From Rhizobium indicum (GTDB taxonomy: Bacteria > Pseudomonadota > Alphaproteobacteria > Rhizobiales > Rhizobiaceae): 64,000 nt of DNA. A model generated the notes under the pieces. It was given only the letters and a program-made list of their open reading frames with translations, had not been told where the DNA came from and did no database searches. Both the position numbers and the translations under genes were made by a program. Below, piece by piece: positions 17,928 through 27,699 of this stretch. Each line of letters begins with the position of its first letter. The stretch's first letter is position 1. Where the stretch lies: positions 1,922,001-1,986,000 of the forward strand of contig NZ_CP054021.1 in the NCBI RefSeq assembly GCF_005862305.2, written 5' to 3'.

Positions 17928-19328
17928 CTAGCCTCTCCTCTGAATAGGGGCGCCCTGATTGCCCATGCCGGCTGCAGCCTTGAGCGCGCCGGCGAGATCG
18001 GCGAAAGCATCGAGCGAGTCGCGATCGCCCGGAGACTGCTTCAGAACGTCGAAAATAATCGGCACCTGCTTGATCGCCATGTCGAGATCGGGATCAGCAC
18101 CCTGGCGGTAACCGCCGATCATGCGCAGGTCGCGCGTCTCTTCGAAGCGATGGATCAGCACCTTCAGCCGCGATACCAGCTTTTCCTGATCCGGCGTCCA
18201 AGCCTTGCGGGCGAGACGCGAGATCGAGGCGAGCGGATCGATCGGCGGATACCGCCCTTCTTCGGCGAGACTGCGCTGCAGGACGATATGACCGTCGAGG
18301 ATGCCGCGGGTCGAATCGGCGATCGGATCATTGTGATTGTCGCCGTCGACGAGGATTGAGATGATCGCCGTGATGGTGCCGGCGCCCTCGGGACCGGGAC
18401 CGGCGCGTTCCAGGAGGCGCGGCAGCTCGGTGAAGACGGAAGCGGGATAACCGCGCGCGATCGGCGGTTCGCCGGAGGCGGTCGCCACCTCGCGGATCGC
18501 ATGGGCGAAACGCGTGACGCTATCGACGATGAAGAGGACGTTCTCGCCCTTGTCGCGGAAATGCTCGGCGATGGTGACCGCCGTCAGCGGCGCCATCTTG
18601 CGCAGCATCGGGCTCTCGTCGCTGGTGGCGACGACGGCGATCGCCTTCTTCATATTGCTGCCGAGCGTATCCTCGATGAATTCGCGCACCTCGCGGCCGC
18701 GTTCGCCGACGAGCGCAATGACAACCTTGTCGAAGGCATCGGCGCGGGCGAGCATGGACAGAAGCGTCGACTTACCGACGCCGGAACCGGCGAAGATGCC
18801 GAGGCGCTGGCCGAGGCAGAGCGGCGAGAAGATGTCGATCGCGCGCACGCCGGTCTTGAAGCCGGTCTCGACACGCTTGCGGGTCATCGAGGGCGGCGCG
18901 GTATTGGAGATCGAGCGGCGATCGAGGCCCTCGGTGATCGGGCCCAGCCCGTCGATCGGCTCGCAGAGCGAGTTGACGGTGCGCCCGCACCAGCTGTCCG
19001 TCGGTGAAATGCGGAAGGCGCCCTTGCGGATGACGGTATCATGGATGCCGATCGGTTCACCGGGTTCGATCGGGCAGACATAGATCAGTTCCGGCTCGAC
19101 GCGCACGACCTCGCCGAGATGGATGCCGGTGGCCGATTTATGGGCCACGAACTCGCCGAGACGAACATGGCGGGAGAGACCGTGAACCGTGTAGTGGCCG
19201 GCAGCGATGGTCTGCACGCGGCCGCCATGGGCAACCGCGAACTCCGGCGATGCGTATCGGTCGACGAGGTCGGACAGATGCGCCAGCTTCGGAGAAAGAC
19301 CGTCCACTGATAGTAGCGTGGTGCTCAT
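17928..19328 (-). CDS. fliI: FliI, flagellum-specific export ATPase
   Basis: The protein has 466 residues of the F1-ATPase beta-like family. The Walker A motif is AGSGVGKST at residues 180-188, and the Walker B region VLFIVDSVTRFAHAIREV and the family block PARGYPASVFTELPRLLER-like segment (ARGYPASVFTELPRLLERAG) follow. It unfolds and releases export substrates at the base of the flagellum. Its start lies directly behind a RIME1-like repeat that fills the whole gap to flgF. Confidence 0.96.
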   Translation of the reverse strand: MSTTLLSVDGLSPKLAHLSDLVDRYASPEFAVAHGGRVQTIAAGHYTVHGLSRHVRLGEFVAHKSATGIHLGEVVRVEPELIYVCPIEPGEPIGIHDTVIRKGAFRISPTDSWCGRTVNSLCEPIDGLGPITEGLDRRSISNTAPPSMTRKRVETGFKTGVRAIDIFSPLCLGQRLGIFAGSGVGKSTLLSMLARADAFDKVVIALVGERGREVREFIEDTLGSNMKKAIAVVATSDESPMLRKMAPLTAVTIAEHFRDKGENVLFIVDSVTRFAHAIREVATASGEPPIARGYPASVFTELPRLLERAGPGPEGAGTITAIISILVDGDNHNDPIADSTRGILDGHIVLQRSLAEEGRYPPIDPLASISRLARKAWTPDQEKLVSRLKVLIHRFEETRDLRMIGGYRQGADPDLDMAIKQVPIIFDVLKQSPGDRDSLDAFADLAGALKAAAGMGNQGAPIQRRG

Positions 19329-19335
19329 ACTTCAA

Positions 19336-19450
19336 ATCCCACCCCAAAATACGTCGCGTGCAGCTTGCTGCATGCGACGTATTTTGGATCTTTGTTCTTG
19401 TGCGTGTCGTTCTCCCAAAACCGCCGGACACTTTTGGGCGACATGCATTA
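19336..19450 (-). repeat. RIME1-like double palindrome between flgF and fliI
   Basis: The element consists of a 14-bp perfect hairpin arm pair (CCAAAATACGTCGC/GCGACGTATTTTGG), the spacer TCTTTGTTCTTGTGCG, and a second hairpin with CCCAAAA/TTTTGGG and outer TGTCG/CGACA. It ends in CATTAG, which contains the flgF stop codon (minus strand CTAA). The first hairpin has changed in both arms relative to the other copies while staying paired. Confidence 0.85.
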
Positions 19451-20182
19451 GCGGCTGCCCCCAAGCGTCTGAACGGCTTCCTTGAAAGAATCCTCGCTGT
19501 CACGCATCAGCGACGAGACGCTTTCGAAGGCGCGGTTGACTTCGATCAGCTGGGTGATTTCGCGCATGGCGTTGACGTTGGAGTTTTCGAGATAACCCTG
19601 CTCGACACCGACATTGAAGCGGTCGACGACGGCGCGCGGCTGGTCGGTGGTCATGATACCGCTGTTTTCGTAGCGCAGGTAACCCTTGCTGACATCGGCC
19701 TCGAACAGGCCGAGCGAGGCGATCTGGCGTCCGCCCTGATAGATGATGCCGTCGGTGCCGACGGCCGGTTCGCCGCCTGTCGTGTTGAGCTGGATCGGCG
19801 CGCCGCCGGCGTCAAGAACCGGGTATCCGCGGATCGAGACGAGTTCGCCGGTATCCTTGATCGTAAAGCGGCCGTCTCGCGTCAGAACCTGGCCGGCCGG
19901 CGTGTCGAGCGCAAACCAGGCATCACCCTTGATAGCGAAATCGAGCATGTTGCCGGTGTGCTGCAACTCGCCATTTCCCTCGTTCAGGTAGTCGTTGCCC
20001 TGGGAAACGAAGGCGACCTTGGTGTTCAGCTTGTTCTTGGTGGCTGCCACCATCTCGTCGAACTTCACCTCGGTGGCGCGAAAACCGGTCGTGTTCACGT
20101 TCGCCATGTTGTCTGCGATGGTGGTCAGGCGCTTTTCGAGGGCCATCTGCGACGACAGAGAAACATAAAGACCGGATTGCAT
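19448..20182 (-). CDS. flgF: FlgF, proximal rod protein
   Basis: The chosen start MQSGLYVSLSSQMALEKRLT gives 244 residues, typical for FlgF; 19 codons of upstream open frame lack family similarity. The rod signature is ADNMANVNTTGFRATEVKFD and the C-terminal helix NVNAMREITQLIEVNRAFESV. It is divergent from motA over a 254-bp gap that must hold promoters in both directions, though I see no copy of the flagellin element there. Its stop codon TAA lies within the end of the RIME1-like repeat. Confidence 0.95.
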   Translation of the reverse strand: MQSGLYVSLSSQMALEKRLTTIADNMANVNTTGFRATEVKFDEMVAATKNKLNTKVAFVSQGNDYLNEGNGELQHTGNMLDFAIKGDAWFALDTPAGQVLTRDGRFTIKDTGELVSIRGYPVLDAGGAPIQLNTTGGEPAVGTDGIIYQGGRQIASLGLFEADVSKGYLRYENSGIMTTDQPRAVVDRFNVGVEQGYLENSNVNAMREITQLIEVNRAFESVSSLMRDSEDSFKEAVQTLGGSR

Positions 20183-20436
20183 GTCGGTAAGCTCCAAGCA
20201 TTGGCGATGAACGGGACGAAAAGCCGGGCGTCGTCTCATGTGGTTCGGCCGGGATTTCGCTGAGGCGGCATCTCAGAAACGGGCGCGGGCACCCATTCGT
20301 CCCCTTTAGACTGACGGCAGATGCTTGCGCGAAGCTGGCACGCGGAAATGCCTCGCGAGCGGGCCTTTCATCAGCCTCACGCAAGGCAGAAACCCTATCG
20401 GTCTCAATGAAAAGCAACGTTCAGATTGGGCTGACG

Positions 20437-21309
20437 ATGAACATCATTATCGGATTTATAGTGACTTGCGGCTGTGTCATCGGCAGCTTCATGGCGATGG
20501 GCGGCGACGTGAACGCTCTGTTCCAGCCCTTCGAATTCGTCATCATCGGTGGCGCCGGTCTCGGCAGCTTCATCATGGCGAACCCGATGAAGGTGGTGAA
20601 GGATTCCGGCAAGGCGCTCGGCGAAGCCTTCAAGCATGCCGTGCCGAAGGAACGTAACTATCTCGATACGCTCGGCGTGCTCTATTCGCTGATGCGCGAC
20701 CTGCGCACCAAGTCGCGAAACGAAATCGAAGCCCATATCGACAATCCGGCCGAATCGACAATCTTTCAATCGGCTCCGACCATTCTGAAGAACAAGGAAC
20801 TGACGGCGTTCATCTGCGACTACGTGCGCCTGATCATCATCGGCAACGCCCGCAGCCACGAGATCGAGGCGCTGATGGATGAAGAGCTCAACACCATCAT
20901 GCACGACAAGATGAAGCCCTACCACGCGATCCAGATCATGGGCGATTCCTTCCCTGCGATCGGTATTGTCGCGGCCGTTCTCGGCGTCATCAAAGCGATG
21001 GCCCACATCAACGATTCGCCCGAAGTGCTCGGTCACCTGATCGGCTCGGCGCTCGTCGGCACCTTCCTCGGCATTCTCTTGTCCTACTGCGTCTGCTCGC
21101 CGCTGGTCTCCCAGATCAAGGTCGTGCGCAACAAGCAGCACCGCCTCTACGTCATCGTCAAGCAGACGCTGCTTGCCTATATGAATGGCTCGGTGCCGCA
21201 GGTCGCTCTCGAATACGGTCGCAAGACGATCTCGGCTTACGAGCGTCCGTCCATCGATGCGGTCGAGCAGGAAATGATGAACCCAGGTGGCGAAAACAAG
21301 GCGGCTTAA
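20437..21309 (+). CDS. motA: MotA, flagellar motor stator protein
   Basis: The chosen start [20 protein letters not shown] places the first membrane helix at the N-terminus and gives 290 residues, as in other MotA proteins; a longer start ten codons upstream is less likely. Four membrane helices (about 1-20, 32-48, 170-195, 200-225) flank a large cytoplasmic loop with charged residues that contacts FliG. The block [20 protein letters not shown] is intact. It forms the proton channel with MotB. fliM follows directly (TAAATG). Confidence 0.96.
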   Translation: MNIIIGFIVTCGCVIGSFMAMGGDVNALFQPFEFVIIGGAGLGSFIMANPMKVVKDSGKALGEAFKHAVPKERNYLDTLGVLYSLMRDLRTKSRNEIEAHIDNPAESTIFQSAPTILKNKELTAFICDYVRLIIIGNARSHEIEALMDEELNTIMHDKMKPYHAIQIMGDSFPAIGIVAAVLGVIKAMAHINDSPEVLGHLIGSALVGTFLGILLSYCVCSPLVSQIKVVRNKQHRLYVIVKQTLLAYMNGSVPQVALEYGRKTISAYERPSIDAVEQEMMNPGGENKAA

Positions 21310-22260
21310 ATGACTATGAGCAATGCTTCGCACGACAAACCGGCAATGGATCCTGCCCTCCTCGCCAAGTTGACAGGCGGGCTTGGCGACAGAGGCAGGG
21401 TCGCCAAGATCTGCAGCTCCTTCGGGGAAATCTACAGCGAATTCTTTCCCGACGTCATCAAAAGCGAGACCGGCCTCGACGTGACGGTCAACTATCTCGG
21501 CTGCGAGATCGGCTACAAGAACCACCTCATCGAAGACCTGAGCGCGAACGTCACACTCGTCGACGCGACGCTGCGCAACTGGTCGCAGAACATTACGCTT
21601 GCCTGCGGCAACGGCTTCGTCATCACGCTGATGGAGCATCTGCTCGGCGCCACAGCCGATACGATCGAGGAACCGGCCGACCGGCTGCTGTCGATCATCG
21701 AGCTCGATCTGGCGGTCATGGTCTTCGACAAGATCGCCAAGGTGCTGCGCTCGGCCGTCAACGCGCCGGGCGGTTTCGAACCGAGCCTTTCGGCCCCGTA
21801 CGCCCATGACATGCGCGCCCGGCCGCAGGAGGATCGTCCGGATGAATTCGCCGCTGCCATCAACATGTCGATCACGCTTGCCGGCATCGTTTCGGAATTT
21901 TCGTTGATCGTTCCGCAGACGGCACTGCTCAAGACCAAGGTGACGCCGCCGAAGCCGAAACGCCAGGCCAGCAGCAACTCAGCGGAATGGACCGAACAGC
22001 TTGGCGACCAGGTCCGCCGCTCACATGTCACGCTCGAGGCCAAGATCAGGCTGCAGGACCTGACGCTGCGCACGATATCGAAGCTGATGGTCGGCGACGT
22101 CATTCCGTTCCGCGACCACGGCGACGTGCGTGTCGAGGTCAGCGCCAACAGCAAGGAATTGTATGTGTGCGAGTTCGGGCGTTCAGGCGAAAACTACATG
22201 GTCCGCGTCAAGGATACGATGAACTCGGATGACGAACTCATCCGTCATTTAATGAATTAA
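21310..22260 (+). CDS. fliM: FliM, flagellar motor switch protein
   Basis: The protein has 316 residues. It lacks the well conserved N-terminal CheY-binding peptide of enteric FliM, a known feature of alphaproteobacterial FliM. The middle CheC-like domain spans about 40-215, and the C-terminal SpoA/FliN-like domain is at about 235-310 ([20 protein letters not shown], then GDVIPF). It forms the C ring with FliN and FliG and receives CheY-P. The start is at the base after the motA stop. Confidence 0.92.
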   Translation: MTMSNASHDKPAMDPALLAKLTGGLGDRGRVAKICSSFGEIYSEFFPDVIKSETGLDVTVNYLGCEIGYKNHLIEDLSANVTLVDATLRNWSQNITLACGNGFVITLMEHLLGATADTIEEPADRLLSIIELDLAVMVFDKIAKVLRSAVNAPGGFEPSLSAPYAHDMRARPQEDRPDEFAAAINMSITLAGIVSEFSLIVPQTALLKTKVTPPKPKRQASSNSAEWTEQLGDQVRRSHVTLEAKIRLQDLTLRTISKLMVGDVIPFRDHGDVRVEVSANSKELYVCEFGRSGENYMVRVKDTMNSDDELIRHLMN

Positions 22261-22325
22261 TCGGTTCTCTGGCTTTTGGGCTGCAAAGGCAGTTTGAGGC
22301 AAGTTTCAACTGGAATAGTGATTTC

Positions 22326-22913
22326 ATGGCTACGAAGAAAACACAGCAGAACAGCGACCTCTCCCTGGATCTTCCGGGCAGCGAAGCCGATCTCGACCAG
22401 GCGATCGACGATCTGCGCGGCGTGCTGAAGCAGGATGCCGATGGCGACCTGTCGCAGTTTGGCGACGACCTGCAGAGCGACCCCTTCGCAGCAGGAACGG
22501 ACCTGGCGGCCTTTGGCGGCGAGACTTCGGAAACCCCGTTTGGCAGCGACGATTTCGGCGGCGACTTCGGCGGCGGCGATGCCAGCCCGGCGGCCGGCAT
22601 GGATTTCGGCAGCAGCCCCTCCTTCGAGGCGTCGCCGGCCCCGCTCGGCAGCGCTTTGAATTCCAACTTCGACCTGATCATGGACATCCCGATCGACGTC
22701 CAGATCATGCTCGGCACCAGCCGCATGCAGGTCTCCGGTCTGATGAACCTCAATGAAGGGGCGACGATCGCCCTCGACAAGAAGATCGGTGAACCGGTCG
22801 AGATCATGGTGAATGGCCGCAGGATTGCCCGCGGCGAAATTACGGTGCTTGATAACGACGACACGCGATTCGGTGTGAAACTGATTGAAGTTTTGAGTAC
22901 GAAAAAAGCCTGA
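22326..22913 (+). CDS. fliN: FliN, flagellar motor switch protein
   Basis: The protein has 195 residues. The C-terminal SpoA domain (about 118-190, [20 protein letters not shown] and [22 protein letters not shown]) is standard FliN. The N-terminal 110 residues are an acidic, Gly/Asp/Phe-rich extension (repeated [13 protein letters not shown] blocks), much longer than in enteric FliN (137 residues in total) but seen in rhizobia. The gap to fliM is 65 bp. Confidence 0.95.
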   Translation: MATKKTQQNSDLSLDLPGSEADLDQAIDDLRGVLKQDADGDLSQFGDDLQSDPFAAGTDLAAFGGETSETPFGSDDFGGDFGGGDASPAAGMDFGSSPSFEASPAPLGSALNSNFDLIMDIPIDVQIMLGTSRMQVSGLMNLNEGATIALDKKIGEPVEIMVNGRRIARGEITVLDNDDTRFGVKLIEVLSTKKA

Positions 22914-22941
22914 TCCCTGTGTGGGACGGAGAGGTTAGACC

Positions 22942-23982
22942 ATGATGGACTTTGACGATTTCGGCGGCGCACTAGCCGGGAAACCGTTGACCCAGGCTGA
23001 AAAGGCGGCGGCTGTTCTTCTCGCTATGGGAAAGGGCGTCGCCGGCCGGCTGTTGAAATATTTCACCCAGGCCGAACTGCAGACCATTATCTCATCCGCC
23101 CAGTCGCTGCGCGCTATTCCGCCGGACGAGCTCCTGTTGCTCGTCTCCGAGTTCGAAGACCTCTTCACCGAGGGCGCCGGACTGATGGACAACGCCAAGG
23201 CGATCGAGGCCATTCTTGAAGAAGGCCTGACGCCCGACGAGGTCGACAGCCTGCTCGGCCGCCGCACCGCATTCCAGGCCTACGAAACCTCGATCTGGGA
23301 TCGCCTCAGCGAGGCGGAGCCGACATTCATCGCACAGTTCCTGCTGCGCGAACATCCGCAGACCGTCGCCTATATTCTTTCGATGATGCCCTCCTCCTTC
23401 GGCGCCAAGGTGCTGCTGCAGCTTCCCGACAACCGCCGCGCCGACATCATGAACAGAACGGTCAACATGAAGGCGGTCAGCCCGAAGGCTGCGCAAATCA
23501 TCGAAAACCAGGTCATGACGCTGCTTGCCGAGGTCGAGGCAGAGCGCAATGCAGCCGGCTCGACGAAGGTCGCCGATCTTATGAACGAGCTCGACAAGCC
23601 GCAGGTCGACACGCTGCTCAGCTCGCTCGAATCGATCAGCCGCGAGTCGGTCAACAAGGTCCGCCCGAAGATCTTCCTGTTCGAGGACCTCATGTACATG
23701 CCGCAGCGCAGCCGCGTCATGCTGCTCAACGACATCTCGACGGACGTGCTCACCGTCGCGCTGCGCGGGTCGCCCCCGGAGATCCGCGAATCGGTTCTCT
23801 CCGCCATCAGCCCACGCCAGCGCCGCATGATCGAATCGGATCTGCAGAGCGGCATGGGTGGCGTCAATCCGCGCGAGATCGCGATTGCCCGCCGCGCCGT
23901 GGCGCAGGAAGCGATTCGCCTGGCCAATTCCGGCCAGATCGAGCTCAAGGAAAAGGAAGGCGACGCTTCGGCGGCCGCCTAA
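22942..23982 (+). CDS. fliG: FliG, flagellar motor switch protein
   Basis: The protein has 346 residues. The N-terminal FliF-binding part begins with KPLTQAEKAAAVLLAMGKGVAG. The middle domain carries REHPQTVAYILSMM (close to the EHPQ motif), and the C-terminal torque helix contains KIFLFEDLMYMPQRS with the charged residues that contact MotA. Transcription is with motA-fliM-fliN; a RIME1-like repeat separates it from flhB. Confidence 0.97.
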   Translation: MMDFDDFGGALAGKPLTQAEKAAAVLLAMGKGVAGRLLKYFTQAELQTIISSAQSLRAIPPDELLLLVSEFEDLFTEGAGLMDNAKAIEAILEEGLTPDEVDSLLGRRTAFQAYETSIWDRLSEAEPTFIAQFLLREHPQTVAYILSMMPSSFGAKVLLQLPDNRRADIMNRTVNMKAVSPKAAQIIENQVMTLLAEVEAERNAAGSTKVADLMNELDKPQVDTLLSSLESISRESVNKVRPKIFLFEDLMYMPQRSRVMLLNDISTDVLTVALRGSPPEIRESVLSAISPRQRRMIESDLQSGMGGVNPREIAIARRAVAQEAIRLANSGQIELKEKEGDASAAA

Positions 23983-24067
23983 CACGTCGAGACTGTTGAC
24001 AAATCCGGCATGCCGAAAGGCGGCTGTTGATCGCCGTGCCACAGGCGACTACCCTTCCAGCAACAGA

Positions 24068-24182
24068 CCGCGCTCTAAAGCGCGTCGCATAGAACTCGGT
24101 TCCTGCGACGCGCTTTAGGTCTTTGTTCTGATGCATGTCATTATCCCAAAACCGCTGCACGTTTTTGGGCGACAAGCATTAG
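24068..24182 (+). repeat. RIME1-like double palindrome between fliG and flhB
   Basis: The arms CTAAAGCGCGTCGC and GCGACGCGCTTTAG form the first hairpin. After GTCTTTGTTCTGATGCATGTC comes a second hairpin with CCAAAA/TTTTGG, and the end is AAGCATTAG. This is the most regular copy in the window. It is open in the flhB frame and could mislead gene callers into a longer FlhB. Confidence 0.88.
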
Positions 24183-24214
24183 CTGCGGCCTATTTCTTTG
24201 AAGAGGGCCGCGAC

Positions 24215-25294
24215 TTGGCAGACGATGACAAGGACAGCAAAACAGAAGCCCCAACCGCGAAAAAGCAAAGCGATGCCGCGGAAAAGGGCAACGTGCCGTC
24301 TTCGCGCGAACTTTCGATCTTTGCGACGATCCTCGCGACCTTCATTTACCTCGTATTCTTCCTTCCAGAAAGTGTCGGGCGCATGACTGAAATGCTGCGC
24401 GACATCTTCGAGCAGCCCGACCAGTGGAAGATCGAGACGGGACCGGATGTGCTGGCGCTGTTCGTCCGGATCGGCTGGGCAAGTGCGGCGCTGGTGGCGC
24501 CCGCCTTCATCCTATTCATGGTGTTCGGCGTCGCCTCCTCCGTCTTTCAGAATCTGCCGACGCCGGTGCTCGAACGCATCCGCCCGCAGGTCTCGCGGAT
24601 CTCGCCGATCAAAGGCTGGTCACGGCTGTTCAGCGTGCCCGGCCTGGTCGAATTCGGAAAGTCGCTGTTCAAGGTGGTCGTCGTCGGGGTGATCCTGTTC
24701 TTCGTGCTCAGGAGCGAATATTTCGGCTCGATCGACGCGATGTTCTCCGATCCGCAGACGATCCTGGTGCGAATGATGGCGGCGATGCGCAAGATCATCA
24801 TCGTCATGCTGATCGCCACGGCTATCGTGGCGATCGCCGATCTTTTCTGGACGCGCCATCACTGGTTTACCGAGCTGAAAATGACGCGGCACGAGGTGAA
24901 GGAAGAAAACAAGCAGGCGCAGGGCGATCCCTTCGTCAAGAGCCGGCAGCGCTCGCTGATGCGCGACCGGGCGCGCCGGCGCATGATCGCCAACGTGGAC
25001 CGCGCGACGCTGGTGATTGCAAACCCGACGCACTATGCGGTGGCGCTGCGCTACGCGCGCGAAGAGAACGACGCGCCGGTGGTGCTGGCCAAGGGTCAGG
25101 ACCTGATTGCGCTCAAAATCAGGGAGATCGCCGAGAAGAACGGCATACCGGTGTTCGAAGATCCGCCACTTGCGCGCTCCATGTTTGCGCAAGTCTCGAT
25201 CGATAGTGTCATCCCGTCAGTCTTTTATAAGGCGGTAGCGGAGCTCATCCACCGGGTCTACGCTGCGGACGCCAGGAACAAACGGGTGAGATAA
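24215..25294 (+). CDS. flhB: FlhB, flagellar export switch protein
   Basis: The chosen TTG start ([20 protein letters not shown]) has GAAGAGGG about 7 bp upstream and gives 359 residues, the normal FlhB length. An ATG at 24131 would add 28 residues translated from the RIME1-like repeat and is rejected. Four membrane helices lie between about 30 and 215. The cytoplasmic autocleavage motif NPTH is present ([13 protein letters not shown]), after the charged linker [14 protein letters not shown]. FlhB switches export from hook to filament substrates. Confidence 0.96.
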   Translation: MADDDKDSKTEAPTAKKQSDAAEKGNVPSSRELSIFATILATFIYLVFFLPESVGRMTEMLRDIFEQPDQWKIETGPDVLALFVRIGWASAALVAPAFILFMVFGVASSVFQNLPTPVLERIRPQVSRISPIKGWSRLFSVPGLVEFGKSLFKVVVVGVILFFVLRSEYFGSIDAMFSDPQTILVRMMAAMRKIIIVMLIATAIVAIADLFWTRHHWFTELKMTRHEVKEENKQAQGDPFVKSRQRSLMRDRARRRMIANVDRATLVIANPTHYAVALRYAREENDAPVVLAKGQDLIALKIREIAEKNGIPVFEDPPLARSMFAQVSIDSVIPSVFYKAVAELIHRVYAADARNKRVR

Positions 25295-25299
25295 GCCGA

Positions 25300-25743
25300 A
25301 TGAAAAAATGCCCCCACTCTACGCAGCGTGAAAAGATCCTTGCAGACGCGATCAGCCCGGTCGCTACCGAACTGCGACTTCTGGATGCTTCTGACCTTAT
25401 TTCACTGCTGCGCTTCGAGTATTACGGCAATCTTTCCGATCTCGTCGCTTCGGCGGCGGAGCTTTTCTTTCATCCGGGCACGGTGAATTTCGGCCTGGGC
25501 GGCAATTATACTCTGGAGTGGGGCGGCAAGCCCGAAGTCGTTCTCGATCTGGAAATCAAGCCGCGCGGCGTCACCGTCTACGCACAGCTCACTCTTGCCG
25601 AAGATCACGCCGGCATCGAGATCAGCCATATCGCTTTCCAGGAGCCCTCGGCCGATCCGGACGAAAACACCATCTTCCTCAAAAAGAGCCTTCGGGAAGC
25701 GCGTTACAGCGTCAACCAGCCGCCGCAGGCGCTGACCGGCTGA
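25300..25743 (+). CDS. Hypothetical protein downstream of flhB
   Basis: The protein has 147 residues, begins 5 bp after the flhB stop and is probably cotranscribed. There is no signal peptide or membrane helix. An N-terminal helical part (about 15-55) precedes a beta-rich middle (NFGLGGNYTLEWGGKPEVVLDLEI) and a charged tail. I do not recognise the family beyond its conserved place between flhB and visR in rhizobia; a motility accessory role is only inferred. Confidence 0.7.
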   Translation: MKKCPHSTQREKILADAISPVATELRLLDASDLISLLRFEYYGNLSDLVASAAELFFHPGTVNFGLGGNYTLEWGGKPEVVLDLEIKPRGVTVYAQLTLAEDHAGIEISHIAFQEPSADPDENTIFLKKSLREARYSVNQPPQALTG

Positions 25744-25751
25744 CTTTCTTC

Positions 25752-25815
25752 CATGCACACTTTTGCGCGACATGCTCTCGCGCGTCTCAAAAGACGCGCG
25801 GCGCTGAAAGGCACA
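25752..25815 (-). repeat. Mosaic repeat: RIME1-like end joined to second-family hairpin
   Basis: GCACACTTTTGCGCGACATGCT is the right end of RIME1-like elements. It runs directly into CGCGCGTCTCAAAAGACGCGCGGCGCTG, the hairpin of the second family. The two families are thus joined here between flhB-orf and visR, which converge. Confidence 0.65.
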
Positions 25816-25825
25816 ACGCGTGGGT

Positions 25826-26572
25826 TCAGCTGATATAACCGAGCCGGATCGCCTTGGCGATCGCCTGGATGCGGTTGACGGAATCGAGCTTGATGGTCGC
25901 CGAGCCGAGATAGGCGTTCACCGTGTGCACGGACAGGCCGAGCTTGTCGGCAATCTCTTCGCTGATGCGGCCGTCGCCGGCAAGCTGCAGACAGGCGATC
26001 TCGCGTTCGCTGAGCGCCTCGGCGGCAGCCGTGCGGCGTTCGTCGAGCGAGAGCAGATCCATCATGATATGGCAGCAGCGACCGTGCAGCTCGACGATGG
26101 TATCGCTCGAAGGATCGATCTCATCGCCGGTGAAAAGGATGAAACCATTGCCGACGGCGCCGAGCCGCACCGGAAAGGCAAGGCCGGAGAAAGACAGGAT
26201 ACCGTCCTGCAGCCGGGTCATGAACGGCGAGAAGTCTGCCGGACCGGGTGCCGCGCGGTCGTAACCGCCGGCCCATGAGAGCGGCAGCAGCGACTTGTCG
26301 ATATGATCGAGAAGAATATCGCCGTAGGCATCCGTGAAGGCCTTGCCGAAACCGGCATTGGAAGAACCCCAGTTCTCAAGCTCGCAGACAAGCCGCTGCT
26401 TTGCCGGAAGGCCAGAGCCGCTGACGCGGAAGATCGCGAAGCCTTGCGCATCGGCGAGCTTCTGCATCGCGATCAGCCGCGGAAAAAGATCGGACCGGCT
26501 GGAAATCCTGTTCACACGCACCGTGCGCAGCTGCTCGGCGCTGCTCATCGTCCTGCCTGCTGGATAGCCCAT
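25826..26572 (-). CDS. visR: VisR, LuxR-type master regulator of motility
   Basis: The protein has 248 residues. The N-terminal ligand/dimerisation domain (about 20-170) is of LuxR autoinducer-binding type. The C-terminal GerE helix-turn-helix is at about 185-245 (EREIACLQLAGDGRISEEIADKL, quoted in part, and SVHTVNAYLGSATIKLDSVN). VisN and VisR act together in S. meliloti and R. leguminosarum to switch on rem and thereby flagellar genes. The start has AGGGGGA 6 bp upstream and lies 8 bp after visN. Confidence 0.92.
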   Translation of the reverse strand: MGYPAGRTMSSAEQLRTVRVNRISSRSDLFPRLIAMQKLADAQGFAIFRVSGSGLPAKQRLVCELENWGSSNAGFGKAFTDAYGDILLDHIDKSLLPLSWAGGYDRAAPGPADFSPFMTRLQDGILSFSGLAFPVRLGAVGNGFILFTGDEIDPSSDTIVELHGRCCHIMMDLLSLDERRTAAAEALSEREIACLQLAGDGRISEEIADKLGLSVHTVNAYLGSATIKLDSVNRIQAIAKAIRLGYIS

Positions 26573-26580
26573 AGATCCCC

Positions 26581-27327
26581 CTATACGAGATTATTGCGGA
26601 CGGCGAAGGCTATGGCCTCGGACCGGGTCTTGGTCGCCGTCTTGCGCATCACGCTGGTGATGTAGTTGTTGATGGTATTGCGAGAGATTCCGAGGATCAT
26701 CGCGATCTCGTCGCTGGTCTTGCCCTCGGCGATCCAGAACAGGCATTCCAGTTCGCGGTCGGTCAATTCGAAATCGCGATCGACCTTCGTCCCACCGCAG
26801 CGCAGGAAGCTCGCGACATAACCTGCAAGCAGGCCTACGTCCCGCAGGCGCTCCGGCGAAAGGATGAACCCCTCGCCGAACAGGAACATCAAGGCCAGCC
26901 GCGACCGGCCGACATTGAAGGTCACCGAACAATATTGACGGCTGGCGCCATCCGGAACCTCGGCACTGTCAGGCAGAAGAGCAAAATTCGGCTGGAATAC
27001 CTGCATGCATTTTTCCAGCTCCGTCGACCGGGCATAGCCGCGAACCAGATCATTGGCGATGTCCCTGACAAGATCGAAAGGCCAGTCAGACGAAACGATG
27101 AAATCGAGGCCACTTTCCTGAAGAAGATCGCAGCGCGCCAGAAGGTAGTGCGACGCACCCACGTAGTCCGTCAATGCGCGCAAACCAGACTGCAACCTGC
27201 CGGTGCTGGCGACACCGTGGAGGCGCTGGAGCAGCTCATCGCGCGGCAACAGATCCGGCACCACCGCATTCGCGAAATTCGCCATATGCCTCTCGCCTTT
27301 GCTCGCCTGAATTACATTCATATCCAT
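26581..27327 (-). CDS. visN: VisN, LuxR-type master regulator of motility
   Basis: The chosen start MDMNVIQASKGERHM gives 248 residues, equal to VisR; an ATG at 27285 with GAGAGG is an alternative, and a longer frame to 27375 is less likely. The ligand-type domain is N-terminal (about 40-180) and the GerE helix-turn-helix C-terminal (DRELECLFWIAEGKTSDEIA, then LGISRNTINNYITSVMRK). The fliF terminator lies between fliF and visN, so visNR should have a promoter of its own in the roughly 370-bp gap. Confidence 0.9.
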   Translation of the reverse strand: MDMNVIQASKGERHMANFANAVVPDLLPRDELLQRLHGVASTGRLQSGLRALTDYVGASHYLLARCDLLQESGLDFIVSSDWPFDLVRDIANDLVRGYARSTELEKCMQVFQPNFALLPDSAEVPDGASRQYCSVTFNVGRSRLALMFLFGEGFILSPERLRDVGLLAGYVASFLRCGGTKVDRDFELTDRELECLFWIAEGKTSDEIAMILGISRNTINNYITSVMRKTATKTRSEAIAFAVRNNLV

Positions 27328-27699
27328 TGGCAATGTCCTGCGGCTGAGAAACGATCGAACTCGGTGCAACAGCAATTTTTCTGCAAGGGATTCAATTCAA
27401 GTCCCGCTCGAATCCCATTTCGAATCACCCAAGGGTAAGCCAGTCGATGCAAATCACCATCTCCGACTTCTAGGGATTTACTTTCGCTGTCGCCAATGCA
27501 CTGATTCGACCGCTCGTTCCAGCCTTCAAGATATAGGGAGGCTAAGGTGATTCTGGCGGTATCGCAACTTGCTTCGCGTTTTACGCGAGTCCGTCTCATC
27601 ATATCGCCCTACAGCCGCATTTCAGTGGTCGGGTCTTTCGCATTTCCAGTCACGGCTTTTCAGCAAACAGCGATTGGGATCCAGCTTCGGTATCGACAT
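27328..27699 (-). promoter_or_regulatory. visNR upstream region
   Basis: This gap between the fliF terminator and visN must carry the visNR promoter. The only structure I see is the inverted repeat TCGCGTTTTACGCGA at 27574-27588. No flagellin-type GCATGA element is present, in line with visNR standing above the other motility genes. Confidence 0.4.

Noticed and set aside
20404..21807. Minus-strand open frame opposite motA and fliM
   Set aside because: It mirrors two recognisable motility genes, and its His/Asp-rich composition is that of an antisense translation.
24131..24214. N-terminal extension of FlhB
   Set aside because: These 28 codons are the right half of a RIME1-like repeat; the TTG at 24215 fits the family start and has a ribosome site.
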